DNA of 64,000 nucleotides from CAYWOS01 sp964459985 (lineage in GTDB: Bacteria; Bacillota; Clostridia; Christensenellales; Aristaeellaceae): positions 1 through 64,000 of the forward strand of contig CAYWOS010000001.1 in assembly GCA_964459985.1 (NCBI GenBank), read 5' to 3'. A program made the position numbers and the translations under genes. The notes under the pieces were generated by a model. That model was not told the origin of the DNA. It worked only from the letters and a program-made list of their open reading frames with translations, and did not search any database. Shown piece by piece: positions 53,427 through 62,040 of the stretch; the stretch's first letter is position 1, and every line of letters starts with the position of its first letter.

Positions 53427-54734
53427 ATGCCGAAAATCACTTTCATGGGCGCCGGCTCGACGGTGTTCGCCAAAAACGTTCTGGGGGACAGCATGCTGTC
53501 GCCGGCGCTTGAGGACAGCGTGATCGCGCTGTACGATATCGATCCCAAACGGCTCGAGGAAAGCTGCCTCATGCTCTCGGCGATCAACCGCAATCTCGGC
53601 GGGAAAGCGACAATTGAGAAATACTGCGGCGTCGAGCGCCGCAGGGACGCGCTGCGCGGCGCGAACTACGTCGTCAACGCCATTCAGGTCGGGCTGTACG
53701 AGCCGTGCACCGTCACCGATTTTGAAGTGCCCAAAAAGTACGGCCTGCGTCAGACCATCGCCGACACGCTGGGCATCGGCGGCATCTTCCGCGCGCTGCG
53801 CACCATTCCCGTGATGTTCGATTTCGCGCGGGATATGGAGGACGTCTGCCCCGACGCGTGGTTCCTCAACTACACCAATCCCATGGCGATGCTCACGGGC
53901 GCGATGCAGCGCTATACCGGCGTCAAAACGGTCGGGCTGTGCCACAGCGTGCAAAGCTGCGCCAAGGGGCTGCTGGAGCGCGTCGGCATGGCATACGACC
54001 ATCAGGTGCAATGGAAGATCGCGGGCATCAACCATCAGGCGTGGCTGCTGGAGATCACGAAGGACGGCAAGGACCTGTATCCCGAAATCAAGCGCCGCGC
54101 CGCCGAAATCACCGAGAAACACGGCGATATGGTGCGGCTGGAGATCATGAAGCGCTTTGGCTACTACGTCACCGAATCGAGCGAGCACAACGCCGAATAC
54201 ATGCCCTTCTTTATCAAGGACAAGTATCCCGAACTGATCGATCGCTTCAATATCCCGCTCGACGAATACCCGCGCCGGTGCGTCAATCAAATCGCCAAGT
54301 GGGAGGACATGCGCAAAACGCTGGTGGATAACCCGACGCTGTCGCACGCGCGCACGCAGGAATACGCCAGCTACATCATGGAAGCGATGGAGACGAATAT
54401 CCCCTACAAAATCGGCGGCAACGTGCTCAATGACGGGCTGATCACCAACCTGCCGCGCAGCGCCTGCGTCGAGGTGCCCTGCATGGTCGACGCGAGCGGC
54501 GTTTCTCCCTGCGTAATCGGCGATCTGCCCGAACAATGCGCCGCCATGAACCGCACCAACATCAACGTGCAGCTTCTGACCATTCAGGCGGCGGTCACGA
54601 AAAAGAAGGACTATATCTATCAGGCGGCAATGATGGACCCGCATTGCCAGAGCGAGCTTTCGATTGACGATATCGTAAGCCTGTGCGACGATCTGATCGC
54701 CGCGCACGAAGGCTGGCTGCCCGCCTACGAGTAA
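53427..54734 (+). CDS. melA: Glycoside hydrolase family 4 enzyme, alpha-galactosidase (MelA)-like
   Basis: A 435-residue cytosolic enzyme that needs NAD and a divalent metal. The NAD-binding motif FMGAGSTVFAKNVLGD is at residues 5-20, the metal/substrate motif is C172-H173-S174-V175 and H203 lies in GINHQAWL. In family 4 the CHSV version is found in alpha-galactosidases and some alpha-glucosidases, whereas LplD alpha-galacturonidases have CHEV; so despite the lpl-type transporter upstream, galactosidase or glucosidase is the better call. Substrate is probably unphosphorylated since phospho-sugar enzymes have CNxP or CDMP. It heads a short transcript with a phosphodiester-glycosidase-like gene. 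Confidence 0.85.
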   Translation: MPKITFMGAGSTVFAKNVLGDSMLSPALEDSVIALYDIDPKRLEESCLMLSAINRNLGGKATIEKYCGVERRRDALRGANYVVNAIQVGLYEPCTVTDFEVPKKYGLRQTIADTLGIGGIFRALRTIPVMFDFARDMEDVCPDAWFLNYTNPMAMLTGAMQRYTGVKTVGLCHSVQSCAKGLLERVGMAYDHQVQWKIAGINHQAWLLEITKDGKDLYPEIKRRAAEITEKHGDMVRLEIMKRFGYYVTESSEHNAEYMPFFIKDKYPELIDRFNIPLDEYPRRCVNQIAKWEDMRKTLVDNPTLSHARTQEYASYIMEAMETNIPYKIGGNVLNDGLITNLPRSACVEVPCMVDASGVSPCVIGDLPEQCAAMNRTNINVQLLTIQAAVTKKKDYIYQAAMMDPHCQSELSIDDIVSLCDDLIAAHEGWLPAYE

Positions 54735-54750
54735 GGAAAGGGGAATACGG

Positions 54751-55593
54751 ATGAAACGAATCGCGCTGTGCGCTTTGCTCCTGCTCATGACGGTCACGGC
54801 CGCGCTGGCCGACACGACGATCATTGATTACCGATCGGAATCGCTGTGCTATACCGTCGAAAAATTCAAGTGGGGCGGCGCTGTGTGCTATGTCTCGCGG
54901 ATCGATATGGCATCGCCGGGCGAGCAGATCGGTAAAAGCAGCGCGGAATTCGCCGTATCGCTCGAATTGCCCTCAAGACTGGCCAAGAACGCCGAGCGCA
55001 CGGTCGCGCTCGCCGTCAACGGGAGCGGATTCATCAGCAAATCGTTCCCGACCATTCCCGACGAATACCCGGGGGAGAGCAAGGATTACTACAACCAGCC
55101 GTGGGGCGCGCTGACTGTGATCCACGGCGAAACGCGCAGGAAGCTCGACGGGCTTTTGTTCACGGGACTGACGCTGCAGGAAGACGGGCTGCATCTGCAT
55201 TCCGTCGAGCCCGTGGAGGACGTGCTCGCGCAGAATCCGAAGGAAACGTGGTCCTTCTACGATTACGCCGTCGTGATTCTGGACGGCGAGAAGAAAATCG
55301 ATCCCGATCTTAAGTTCAACGCCGCGACGCATACGCGCAACATCCTCTGCAAAACGGAGGACGGCGAGTACCTGATCGTCACCGTCACGGACAAAGGCGA
55401 ACGATACGGCCTGACCATGGTGGAAGCGGCGGACATGATTCTGGAACTGTTTACGCCCGAATGGGCGTTCAATCTGGACGGGAACGGCTCCTACGCGCTG
55501 CTCGCGCGAAAAACGCCCGGCGCGGCGCTCAACACGATTGTGGGCGACCGCACGCGCGTGACGGACATCATGTATTTTTCCGAATTGCCCTAA
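54751..55593 (+). CDS. Secreted phosphodiester glycosidase-like (NAGPA domain) protein
   Basis: A 280-residue exported protein: signal peptide to about residue 20, then a NAGPA/DUF2233-type domain with AVNGSGFI, TMVEAADMILEL and the conserved FNLDGNGSYALL motif near residue 245. The family is known from the enzyme that uncovers mannose-6-phosphate by removing GlcNAc, and bacterial members are thought to cleave sugar-phosphodiesters in wall polymers or capsules. It starts 17 bp after the GH4 gene (GGGG ribosome binding site), so both are probably co-expressed. Its stop overlaps the convergent gene by four bases. Confidence 0.85.
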   Translation: MKRIALCALLLLMTVTAALADTTIIDYRSESLCYTVEKFKWGGAVCYVSRIDMASPGEQIGKSSAEFAVSLELPSRLAKNAERTVALAVNGSGFISKSFPTIPDEYPGESKDYYNQPWGALTVIHGETRRKLDGLLFTGLTLQEDGLHLHSVEPVEDVLAQNPKETWSFYDYAVVILDGEKKIDPDLKFNAATHTRNILCKTEDGEYLIVTVTDKGERYGLTMVEAADMILELFTPEWAFNLDGNGSYALLARKTPGAALNTIVGDRTRVTDIMYFSELP

Positions 55594-56342
55594 TCGGTTT
55601 CCCAGTCCGCAGCGACGGCGTCGTGATCGGACAGGTATGCGCCCGCATCGCTTTGACGCCATGAAAACACCTTGAAGCGTCCGGCGGGCTGATCGGTCAG
55701 GATGTAATCGATCTTTTCCTCGCATCGGCCGTAGTTGTGGAACGTGCTCCCGATCGGGGTTGTCAGATCGGTCAGGCGGTGTTCTCCGATCAGGCGGTAC
55801 GTTGTCTCGTCCGGCTGACAGTTGAAATCGCCCGTGACGAACAGGGGAAGATCCTGCTCGCGTTTCAGCCGCGCGGCGGTCTTGAGCACGAGCGATAAGC
55901 CGTCATACCGCGCTTTCTCGGATACGTGGTCGAGATGCGTGTTGACAAAAAAGAAAAACAAGCCCGTTTCGCGGCAGTACAGCCGCGCCCATGTGCAGAC
56001 GCGCGGACAATCGCTCTGATCGGCGTATCGGCTGCCGGGCAAACGCGGCGAGGGGCTGAGCCAGAAGGTGTCCGTCGCGCAAAGCGTCAGGCGATCCTTC
56101 CTGTACGCGACGCGGCAGCTCTCGCCCGTCAAATCGGCGTTCCTGCCGGTTCCCGCAAACGCGTAGCCGGGCAGTATGGCGGAGATTGCGTCGTACGCGT
56201 CTTCGGTCATTTCCTGAAAGCCGATGACATCGGGCGTCTGCGCCGTCAGGAGCTGTCGGATGCCCGGCAGCCTGTAGGGGAAATAGTTCGCGCCGTCCGC
56301 CGGGGCAGGGTAACGCAGGTTGAAGGTCATCAGTCGTATCAT
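55590..56342 (-). CDS. Endonuclease/exonuclease/phosphatase family protein
   Basis: A 250-residue protein with the EEP fold motifs in order: TFNLR (5-9), GFQE (catalytic Glu region), NTHLDH, GDFNCQP and the terminal SDHDAV. Small cytosolic members of this family hydrolyse phosphodiesters or phosphomonoesters, and substrate varies widely. The ATG at 56342 follows AGGAGG (minus strand) with a seven-base spacer; a much longer frame has no such support. Convergent with the preceding gene. Confidence 0.88.
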   Translation of the reverse strand: MIRLMTFNLRYPAPADGANYFPYRLPGIRQLLTAQTPDVIGFQEMTEDAYDAISAILPGYAFAGTGRNADLTGESCRVAYRKDRLTLCATDTFWLSPSPRLPGSRYADQSDCPRVCTWARLYCRETGLFFFFVNTHLDHVSEKARYDGLSLVLKTAARLKREQDLPLFVTGDFNCQPDETTYRLIGEHRLTDLTTPIGSTFHNYGRCEEKIDYILTDQPAGRFKVFSWRQSDAGAYLSDHDAVAADWETD

Positions 56343-56452
56343 TGCAAAGCCTCCTGTCAGGGGTATTGTACCGCGTCGGACGCGTGAGATTCGGATTGAC
56401 GCGATTCCCGGACGTGTCGTCGCGCGGCGAATCAGAAAATGGAGGAAGCCAT

Positions 56453-56908
56453 ATGGATGCCCGGATTGAAACGTACTGGAGAAAATTCCTTGCCGATACG
56501 GGACGCGACCCGGCGACGGCGTTCGTCCAGAGCTTCTATTTCGCGCTGGATGAGTATTGGGCGAACGAGCTGCTGCGTCTGGTGCTGATCGGGCAAAAGC
56601 GCGCCACGAGCAGCAGCCTGCGCGCGTACGAGATCGATGGCTCGGAACCGCCCCGGAAGGGCGATTTGAGCATTGTGACCGATTGGGACGGCAATCCTCG
56701 CTGCGTGATCGAGACGACGAACACAACCGTCATGAAGTTTTCCGATATGACCTTTGACGTTTGCCGGCGCGAGGGCGAAGACGAATGCCTCGAAACGTGG
56801 CGCGAGGGGCATATCCGCTTTTTTACCGAAGAGGGCAGGCAATCGGGCTATGCGTTTTCAGAGGATATGCCGATCCTGTTTGAGGATTTCGCGGTCATTT
56901 ATCAGTAA
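56453..56908 (+). CDS. ASCH domain protein
   Basis: A 151-residue protein with the compact ASCH (PUA-like beta-barrel) fold: GQKRATSSSLRAYE near residue 43 is the conserved basic motif, followed by KGDLSIVTDWDGNPRCVIET. ASCH proteins are linked to RNA binding and, in some members, to modified-nucleoside hydrolysis. ATG at 56453 follows GGAGGA; the open frame upstream lacks support. Its stop abuts the stop of the convergent methyltransferase gene. Confidence 0.88.
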   Translation: MDARIETYWRKFLADTGRDPATAFVQSFYFALDEYWANELLRLVLIGQKRATSSSLRAYEIDGSEPPRKGDLSIVTDWDGNPRCVIETTNTTVMKFSDMTFDVCRREGEDECLETWREGHIRFFTEEGRQSGYAFSEDMPILFEDFAVIYQ

Positions 56909-57745
56909 CTAAAGCGCCCGCGCGACGGCGCAAAGCGTTTTGCTGTCCTCGGTCAGGGGCGCGCCGGTCACGTCGCCGAAGAAATCGGCGGCGAAGCCGG
57001 CGCTTTTCAGCTCGGCGTCCAGCGACGCCGTCGTGAAAATCTGATTCCAGATGTTGTAGTTCCGGCAGCCGTCGGCGGTCAAAACGACATATTGATCCAG
57101 ATAATTGTCGCTCTCGCCGTAAACGATTCTCTGTTCAAGGCAGAGATGCGGTTTGTCGCTCCAGAACCCGGATTGTGAAAACGAGAAATCGCGGTATTCT
57201 CCGCTGTCGTCGAGGAAGCGCCGCGTCCAGCCGTCTAACACAAGGAGGCCGCCGGGCTTGAGCGCCTTCTTGACGATCGCGAGCAGTTTCGCGCGGTCGG
57301 CGGGGGAGAGCACGCCGTAATCGCAGTAGATCAGCGTCGCGATGTCGAATTCGTTCACATACGAGAGATCAAGATAGTTGGCTAAAACATATCGGATGGG
57401 CAGACTGTTTTTCTCCGCGCTTTCGCGGGCGTAGCGGATTGACCGGCGGGAAAGATCGACGCCCGTGACGGCGAATCCCTCCGCGCAGAACCGCTCGGCG
57501 TACAGGCCGGGACCGCAGCCCAGATCGATCAGCCTTGTCCGACCCTCGGCGGGCGGACAAAGCGAGGCGATCCAGCGCGCCGATTTCTCAATGGTGGCGC
57601 GGCGGCGCGAGGCGGCGTCGGTATCGTCGCTCAAATGCGCGGCAAGCATTTGTTTCGAAATATGCTCGTCGTCCCAGAACGGCGCGTCGCTCGGCGCGTA
57701 AAGCGGGATGGTATCCTTGAGATAGCTGAACAGCGTTTCGTACAT
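56909..57745 (-). CDS. Class I SAM-dependent methyltransferase
   Basis: A 278-residue cytosolic protein with motif I LIDLGCGPGLYAERF, motif II acidic residue in VTGVDLSRRS and the post-I segment IATLIYCDYGVLSPADRAKLLA; then LKPGGLLVLDGWTR. Typical small-molecule methyltransferase fold; substrate unknown. The ATG at 57745 follows AAGGAGG. It has its own promoter at 57775-57803. Confidence 0.9.
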   Translation of the reverse strand: MYETLFSYLKDTIPLYAPSDAPFWDDEHISKQMLAAHLSDDTDAASRRRATIEKSARWIASLCPPAEGRTRLIDLGCGPGLYAERFCAEGFAVTGVDLSRRSIRYARESAEKNSLPIRYVLANYLDLSYVNEFDIATLIYCDYGVLSPADRAKLLAIVKKALKPGGLLVLDGWTRRFLDDSGEYRDFSFSQSGFWSDKPHLCLEQRIVYGESDNYLDQYVVLTADGCRNYNIWNQIFTTASLDAELKSAGFAADFFGDVTGAPLTEDSKTLCAVARAL

Positions 57746-57774
57746 CGCGCGATCCTCCTTTGCACCTTGAAGAC

Positions 57775-57803
57775 AGTATAACAGGCGCGCGCGGCGCGGT
57801 CAA
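57775..57803 (-). promoter_or_regulatory. Promoter of the methyltransferase gene
   Basis: Minus strand: TTGACC, 17-bp spacer, TATACT. Confidence 0.75.
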
Positions 57804-57854
57804 TCGCCGACGGCTGTTTTCGGATCGAAAAACCGCGCCGATCGCGAATCGATG

Positions 57855-57883
57855 TTGTACGACGGGGCATTCTGTGGTAAAAT
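57855..57883 (+). promoter_or_regulatory. Promoter of the ribokinase gene
   Basis: TTGTAC, 17-bp spacer, TAAAAT, 31 bp before the ATG. Confidence 0.65.
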
Positions 57884-57914
57884 GCTTACGACTAAACGAA
57901 AGCGAGTGTGCAGT

Positions 57915-58862
57915 ATGCCGGACATTCTTGTAATTGGCTCGATGAACATGGACATGACGGTTTTTTCCCCGCGCCTGCCCATCAGCGGCGAAACGATGAG
58001 CGGGGACAGCTTCCTGCTTTCGCCCGGCGGCAAGGGCGCCAATCAGGCGATCGCCGCCTCGCGGCTGGGCAGCCGGACGACGATGCTCGGGCGCGTCGGC
58101 GAGGACGCTTTCGGCGATATACTGATTAAATGTCAAAAAGACAACGGCGTGACAACCGATCGGATCGCCAGAACGAGCGGCGTTTCGACCGGCGTGGCGA
58201 GCATTACGGTGGTGGACGGCGCGAACAGCATTATCGTTGTGGGCGGCGCGAACGATCGCGTGAGCAAGGCGGATATCGACGATGCGGAGGACGTGATCGC
58301 GCGGAGCGACGCCGTGCTGATGCAGCTTGAAATCCCGCTCGAAACGGTGGCGTACGCCGCCGCCTGCGCGAAAAAGCATCAGACGAAGGTATTCCTCAAC
58401 CCCGCGCCCGCGCGCCCGATCGACGAGAATCTATTACGCTGCGCCGATTATCTGGTGCCCAACGAGCACGAAGCGGCGATGCTTTTGTCCCTGCCGCGCG
58501 TAACGGCGGAGAACGCCGGGGACGCGCTGCTGGCTTTCCGCGCGATGGGCGTGGCCACGCCGATTATCACGCTGGGGAGCGCCGGCGTCGCGTATCTCGA
58601 CGGCGATCGATGCGTCGTCGCGCCCTGCCATAAGGTTCGCGCAGTCGATACCACGGCGGCGGGCGACACCTTTATCGGCGCGCTTGCCACCGCCGTCACG
58701 GGCGGGATGGCGCTGCGTGAAGCGATTGATTTCGCGCAGCGCGCGTCGGCGATCTGCGTGACCCGTCGGGGCGCGAGCGCCGCGATCCCCACGGCGGACG
58801 AGGTGCGCGCGACGTACGCCGCAGGCTTCGGCGAGTCAGCGTTCATTTCCGAAAGTATCTAA
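57915..58862 (+). CDS. rbsK: Ribokinase (PfkB family)
   Basis: A 315-residue cytosolic sugar kinase. Signature 1 GGKGANQAIAASRLG begins at residue 38 and signature 2 DTTAAGDTFIGAL includes the catalytic base D251. NMDM near the N-terminus and the GGKG motif favour ribokinase over fructokinase, making ribose 5-phosphate from ribose. ATG at 57915 was chosen over an earlier in-frame ATG that overlaps the promoter; the ribosome binding site is weak. No ribose transporter is adjacent. Confidence 0.88.
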   Translation: MPDILVIGSMNMDMTVFSPRLPISGETMSGDSFLLSPGGKGANQAIAASRLGSRTTMLGRVGEDAFGDILIKCQKDNGVTTDRIARTSGVSTGVASITVVDGANSIIVVGGANDRVSKADIDDAEDVIARSDAVLMQLEIPLETVAYAAACAKKHQTKVFLNPAPARPIDENLLRCADYLVPNEHEAAMLLSLPRVTAENAGDALLAFRAMGVATPIITLGSAGVAYLDGDRCVVAPCHKVRAVDTTAAGDTFIGALATAVTGGMALREAIDFAQRASAICVTRRGASAAIPTADEVRATYAAGFGESAFISESI

Positions 58863-58875
58863 TAATTCTCTGAAT

Positions 58876-58892
58876 TGTAACGAATTCGTAAC
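58876..58892 (+). promoter_or_regulatory. WalR-like box upstream of the SH3 protein gene
   Basis: TGTAAC-GAATT-CGTAAC, matching TGTWAH-N5-TGTWAH at 11 of 12 positions, ends 6 bp before the -35 element, a position suited to an activator. Confidence 0.45.
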
Positions 58893-58898
58893 ATAATA

Positions 58899-58927
58899 TT
58901 GACATTTACGTCATGATCTGGTACACT
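58899..58927 (+). promoter_or_regulatory. Promoter of the SH3-repeat protein gene
   Basis: TTGACA, 17-bp spacer, TACACT, about 34 bp before the ATG at 58962. Confidence 0.8.
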
Positions 58928-58961
58928 TCGCGCATCGGAATCAAGCGACGGAGGAACGGAC

Positions 58962-60995
58962 ATGAAACGTTTGACACGGGGAATTCTTTGCCTGATGCTG
59001 TGCGCGGCGATGATGACGACGGCATCATTCGCCTATGAAACGCTCGAGTACGGCGACGCGGGGGAGGATGTTCGCGCGCTTCAGATCGCCTTGACCGAGC
59101 GCGGTTATTCGCTGACGGCGGACGGCAAGTACGGCCCCGCGACGCGCAGAGCCGTCCGCGCGTACCAAAGCGCCAATCAACTGACGACGGACGGCAAGGC
59201 CGGGCATCAAACGCTGACGAAGCTCTATTCGGGGACGTCTGTCGGCGGGACAGCCGCGGCGTCCGGCGCGGAAAGCGCCGCGTCAAACGATACTGCCGCG
59301 CAGACCGGCGCGGTTTCGTCCGCTTCCGGCACGCTCGCTACCGTCAAGGGCGGCGCGCTTAAACTGCGGCCGACGGCAAGCACAAAAAAGACGCAGATCC
59401 TGATCATTCCCGATCGCTCCTCGCTCCTTGTTACCAAGCGGGGCGACACATGGTCGGCCGTTTCGTACGAAGGCAGGAACGGCTATGTCATGACGAAATT
59501 CCTGTCCATTTCCGGCGAGGCCGCCGCGTCGTCCGCCGAACAGACGGCGCAGCCAACGGTCGCTCCGGCGTTGTCCGCCGCGACGGGCACGCCCGCCGTC
59601 GTCAAGGGCGGCTCGCTTAAGCTGCGGCCGACGGCAAGCACGAAGCAAAAGCCGATCCTGATCATTCCCGATCGCGCCGCCGTTTCGGTTACATCACGCG
59701 GCGATGCATGGTCGGCGGTTGTTTACAACGGGAAAAACGGTTATGTGATGACGAAATACCTTTCTTTCGATGTCGAGGCGCAGGCGGGCGAAGGCTCTTC
59801 GGCGGATACAGGCACGCAAACGAGCGTCGCGGGCGTCGTACCCGTGCTGTCGGCGGAGAACGGCGCGACGCTTGGCAAGGCCACGCTTGCGAGGACGGGC
59901 GTATTTTATAAATCGCCCGGCGGCGCGGCATACGGCACGCTTAATCCCGGCGCGGCGGTGAATATTCTCGCCACGGGCAGCAAATACTGCACCATTTCCT
60001 ACGGCGGCGATATCGGCTACATCCCGACCGAATGCCTGACGTTCTCCGACGAGCTGCTTCAAACGTTTGCATCCGTCGATTTCAAGCCCGTCGCGTCGGG
60101 CACCAAGGCGCAGGTCGGCGTTGACCGCGGGCTGAATGCGACCGCCGATTCCATGAGCAGTTATACTATTCAGGTGAACGCCGGAGCGACGGTCACGGTT
60201 CTCACGCACGGCGTCGAATGGACGTATGCCGAATATAACGGCAAGCGAGGCTATATCCCGACGCAGTATCTTTCCTTCGGCGGCGTATCGTCGTCCTACA
60301 ACGTTGCGTCGGGCGTCAAATACGACACCGTGACCGTTGAGAACGGCGACGCGACGGCCTATGACGCGATCGGCGGTACGGTCGTCGGCACGATCAAGGA
60401 AGGCGCGAAGGTTTCCAAGGTCAAAATCGGCACGGAATGGAGCACGGTCATCTGGAACGGCAGCACGGTGTACGTCCAATCCTCGCATTTTGACAGCCAG
60501 TACGCCGTCTACACCTACGCCTATTTCGAGGGCGAGATCGTATCGGGCGGCGCGGCGCTGTATGCCAACTGGCGGGCGGGCAAGGCGGACAACAACCGCT
60601 TTGACACGCTGGCGGGCGGCACGAAGGTCCACGTAGACGCGATGTACACCTCGCCCGACGGCACCGAGTTTTACGGCGTCATATCGCCCAAAGGCTCCGC
60701 GTTCGTGCTCCGCGACCGCGTGAAGGTTCTCAGCGATGAAATCACCGAGACGCTTGAGGATCGCGTGAAAGCGGACAGCTGGATCGGCGCGAGCGTGAAG
60801 GCGGACACCGCCGTTTATCAAAGCGCGAGCGCGGACAGCGCGCAAATCGGCGTTATCCCGGCAGGCACGTACGGCATTCTCTGTATGAATATCGGCGGGC
60901 AATGGACGTACATCCTGCATGGCGACGGCTACGGCTACGTGCCCACGGCCAGCCTGACATACGCCGAATCGCAGGCGTTGATCGAGAGCCCGTAA
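58962..60995 (+). CDS. Secreted peptidoglycan-binding protein with seven SH3-like repeats
   Basis: A 677-residue exoprotein: signal peptide (about 1-26), one PG_binding_1 domain (YGDAGEDVRALQIALTERGY onward, about 28-88), then about seven SH3-like repeats. Repeats 1 and 2 are very similar (GALKLRPTASTK and GSLKLRPTASTK), later ones diverge. No catalytic domain is visible, so it probably acts as a wall-binding scaffold or adhesin. Architecture partly matches the protein encoded at 5113-7788, which also has two SH3 repeats. ATG follows GGAGG. A promoter with a WalR-like box precedes it. Confidence 0.88.
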   Translation: MKRLTRGILCLMLCAAMMTTASFAYETLEYGDAGEDVRALQIALTERGYSLTADGKYGPATRRAVRAYQSANQLTTDGKAGHQTLTKLYSGTSVGGTAAASGAESAASNDTAAQTGAVSSASGTLATVKGGALKLRPTASTKKTQILIIPDRSSLLVTKRGDTWSAVSYEGRNGYVMTKFLSISGEAAASSAEQTAQPTVAPALSAATGTPAVVKGGSLKLRPTASTKQKPILIIPDRAAVSVTSRGDAWSAVVYNGKNGYVMTKYLSFDVEAQAGEGSSADTGTQTSVAGVVPVLSAENGATLGKATLARTGVFYKSPGGAAYGTLNPGAAVNILATGSKYCTISYGGDIGYIPTECLTFSDELLQTFASVDFKPVASGTKAQVGVDRGLNATADSMSSYTIQVNAGATVTVLTHGVEWTYAEYNGKRGYIPTQYLSFGGVSSSYNVASGVKYDTVTVENGDATAYDAIGGTVVGTIKEGAKVSKVKIGTEWSTVIWNGSTVYVQSSHFDSQYAVYTYAYFEGEIVSGGAALYANWRAGKADNNRFDTLAGGTKVHVDAMYTSPDGTEFYGVISPKGSAFVLRDRVKVLSDEITETLEDRVKADSWIGASVKADTAVYQSASADSAQIGVIPAGTYGILCMNIGGQWTYILHGDGYGYVPTASLTYAESQALIESP

Positions 60996-61096
60996 AAAAT
61001 TTCCTTTGAATTCACAATTCTTGGTTTACGCGCGAACGGATCGGGTATGATCCTTGCGAGCCTGCGGGCTACAACGAAAAAGTGAGGGAGATGACC

Positions 61097-61954
61097 ATGA
61101 GGAGATCGATGCTGCCCCTGATTGCACTGGCCGTTATGCTGACGTTCACCGCAACCGCTTACGCCGCCCAGGCGCCCGACGCGCTTCAGACAATCGCCGC
61201 CGGCGAATTGCCTGCCAACGCCGTGTACCGTTCGTTTGAAATGGACGACGGGCGATATGAACTCAAATACTATTTGCCCGACCTCGACGCATACTGCGAG
61301 ATCGAGTTTGGCGCCGATCATGCGACCGTCGCGCGGATAGACACCGAACTGCGCGACTCGCGCGGAGGGAAAACCGTCGCGCTGTCCGAGGACCGCGCAC
61401 GGGAGATCGTGCTTGCTGCGCATCCGGGCGCCGTGGTGACCGGCGTCGCTGTCGAGCGCGACGACGGCCTGAACGAGTACAAAGTTCGCTACACTGTCGG
61501 CGGCGCGTCGGGCGTGGCGAACATCCATACCGAAACGGGCGCGATTCTCGAGGATGAAATCTGGCTGACATCCGAGGCCGCCGAGCGCGACCAAGCGCCC
61601 GTCGAGGGCGACATCACGGCGGCGCGGGCGCGCGCGATCGCGCTGAACAAGGCGGGGAGCGGCATGGTGATTCGTCTTTCGACGGATACCGAGAACGGCC
61701 GCAAGGTGTATGAGGGCGAAATCATCACCGATACCCGCGAGATTGAGTTCGAGATTGACGCGCTGACGGGCGCCGTACTCGAATGGGACAGCGAACCGCT
61801 GGACGACGACGATCGCTACGACCGCGACGACGACGATGATGATCGTTATGACCGCGATGATGACGACGACGATCGTTATGACCGCGACGACGACGACGAC
61901 GACGATCATTATGACCGCGACGACGACGATCGCGACGACGACGACGACGATTAA
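61097..61954 (+). CDS. Secreted PepSY protein with a 50-residue Asp/Arg/Tyr repeat tail
   Basis: A 285-residue exoprotein. Signal peptide (about 1-24), one divergent and two clear PepSY-type domains (LSEDRAREIVLAAHPGAVVT and ITAARARAIALNKAG starts), and an acidic tail (about 236-285) made of repeated DDDDDDRYDR-like units. PepSY domains often regulate proteases or bind calcium. The tail is an extended polyanion and may bind divalent metals or basic surface polymers. ATG at 61097 follows GAGGGAG with six-base spacing. Its own terminator follows. Confidence 0.82.
   Translation: MRRSMLPLIALAVMLTFTATAYAAQAPDALQTIAAGELPANAVYRSFEMDDGRYELKYYLPDLDAYCEIEFGADHATVARIDTELRDSRGGKTVALSEDRAREIVLAAHPGAVVTGVAVERDDGLNEYKVRYTVGGASGVANIHTETGAILEDEIWLTSEAAERDQAPVEGDITAARARAIALNKAGSGMVIRLSTDTENGRKVYEGEIITDTREIEFEIDALTGAVLEWDSEPLDDDDRYDRDDDDDDRYDRDDDDDDRYDRDDDDDDDHYDRDDDDRDDDDDD
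61802..61951 (+). repeat. Tandem GAC/GAT-rich repeat encoding the acidic tail
   Basis: About five copies of a 30-bp unit (GACGACGATCGCTACGACCG and following), with slightly different lengths, coding for DDDDRYDR-like peptides. Slippage-prone. Confidence 0.8.
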
Positions 61955-61967
61955 CGCGTCAACAACA

Positions 61968-62001
61968 AGCGTCCGCTCCTTGACAGGGCGGACGCTCTTT
62001 T
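61968..62001 (+). terminator. Terminator of the PepSY gene
   Basis: Nine-pair stem AGCGTCCGC / GCGGACGCT with an 11-base loop, followed by CTTTTT. Confidence 0.88.
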
Positions 62002-62040
62002 TATGCGCGGGAAGCTTTATGCGCGGGAAACGGCGCGAGG

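Noticed and set aside
61802..61951. CRISPR-like or mobile repeat
   Set aside because: The repeat is in frame within a gene and codes for the acidic tail; no spacers.
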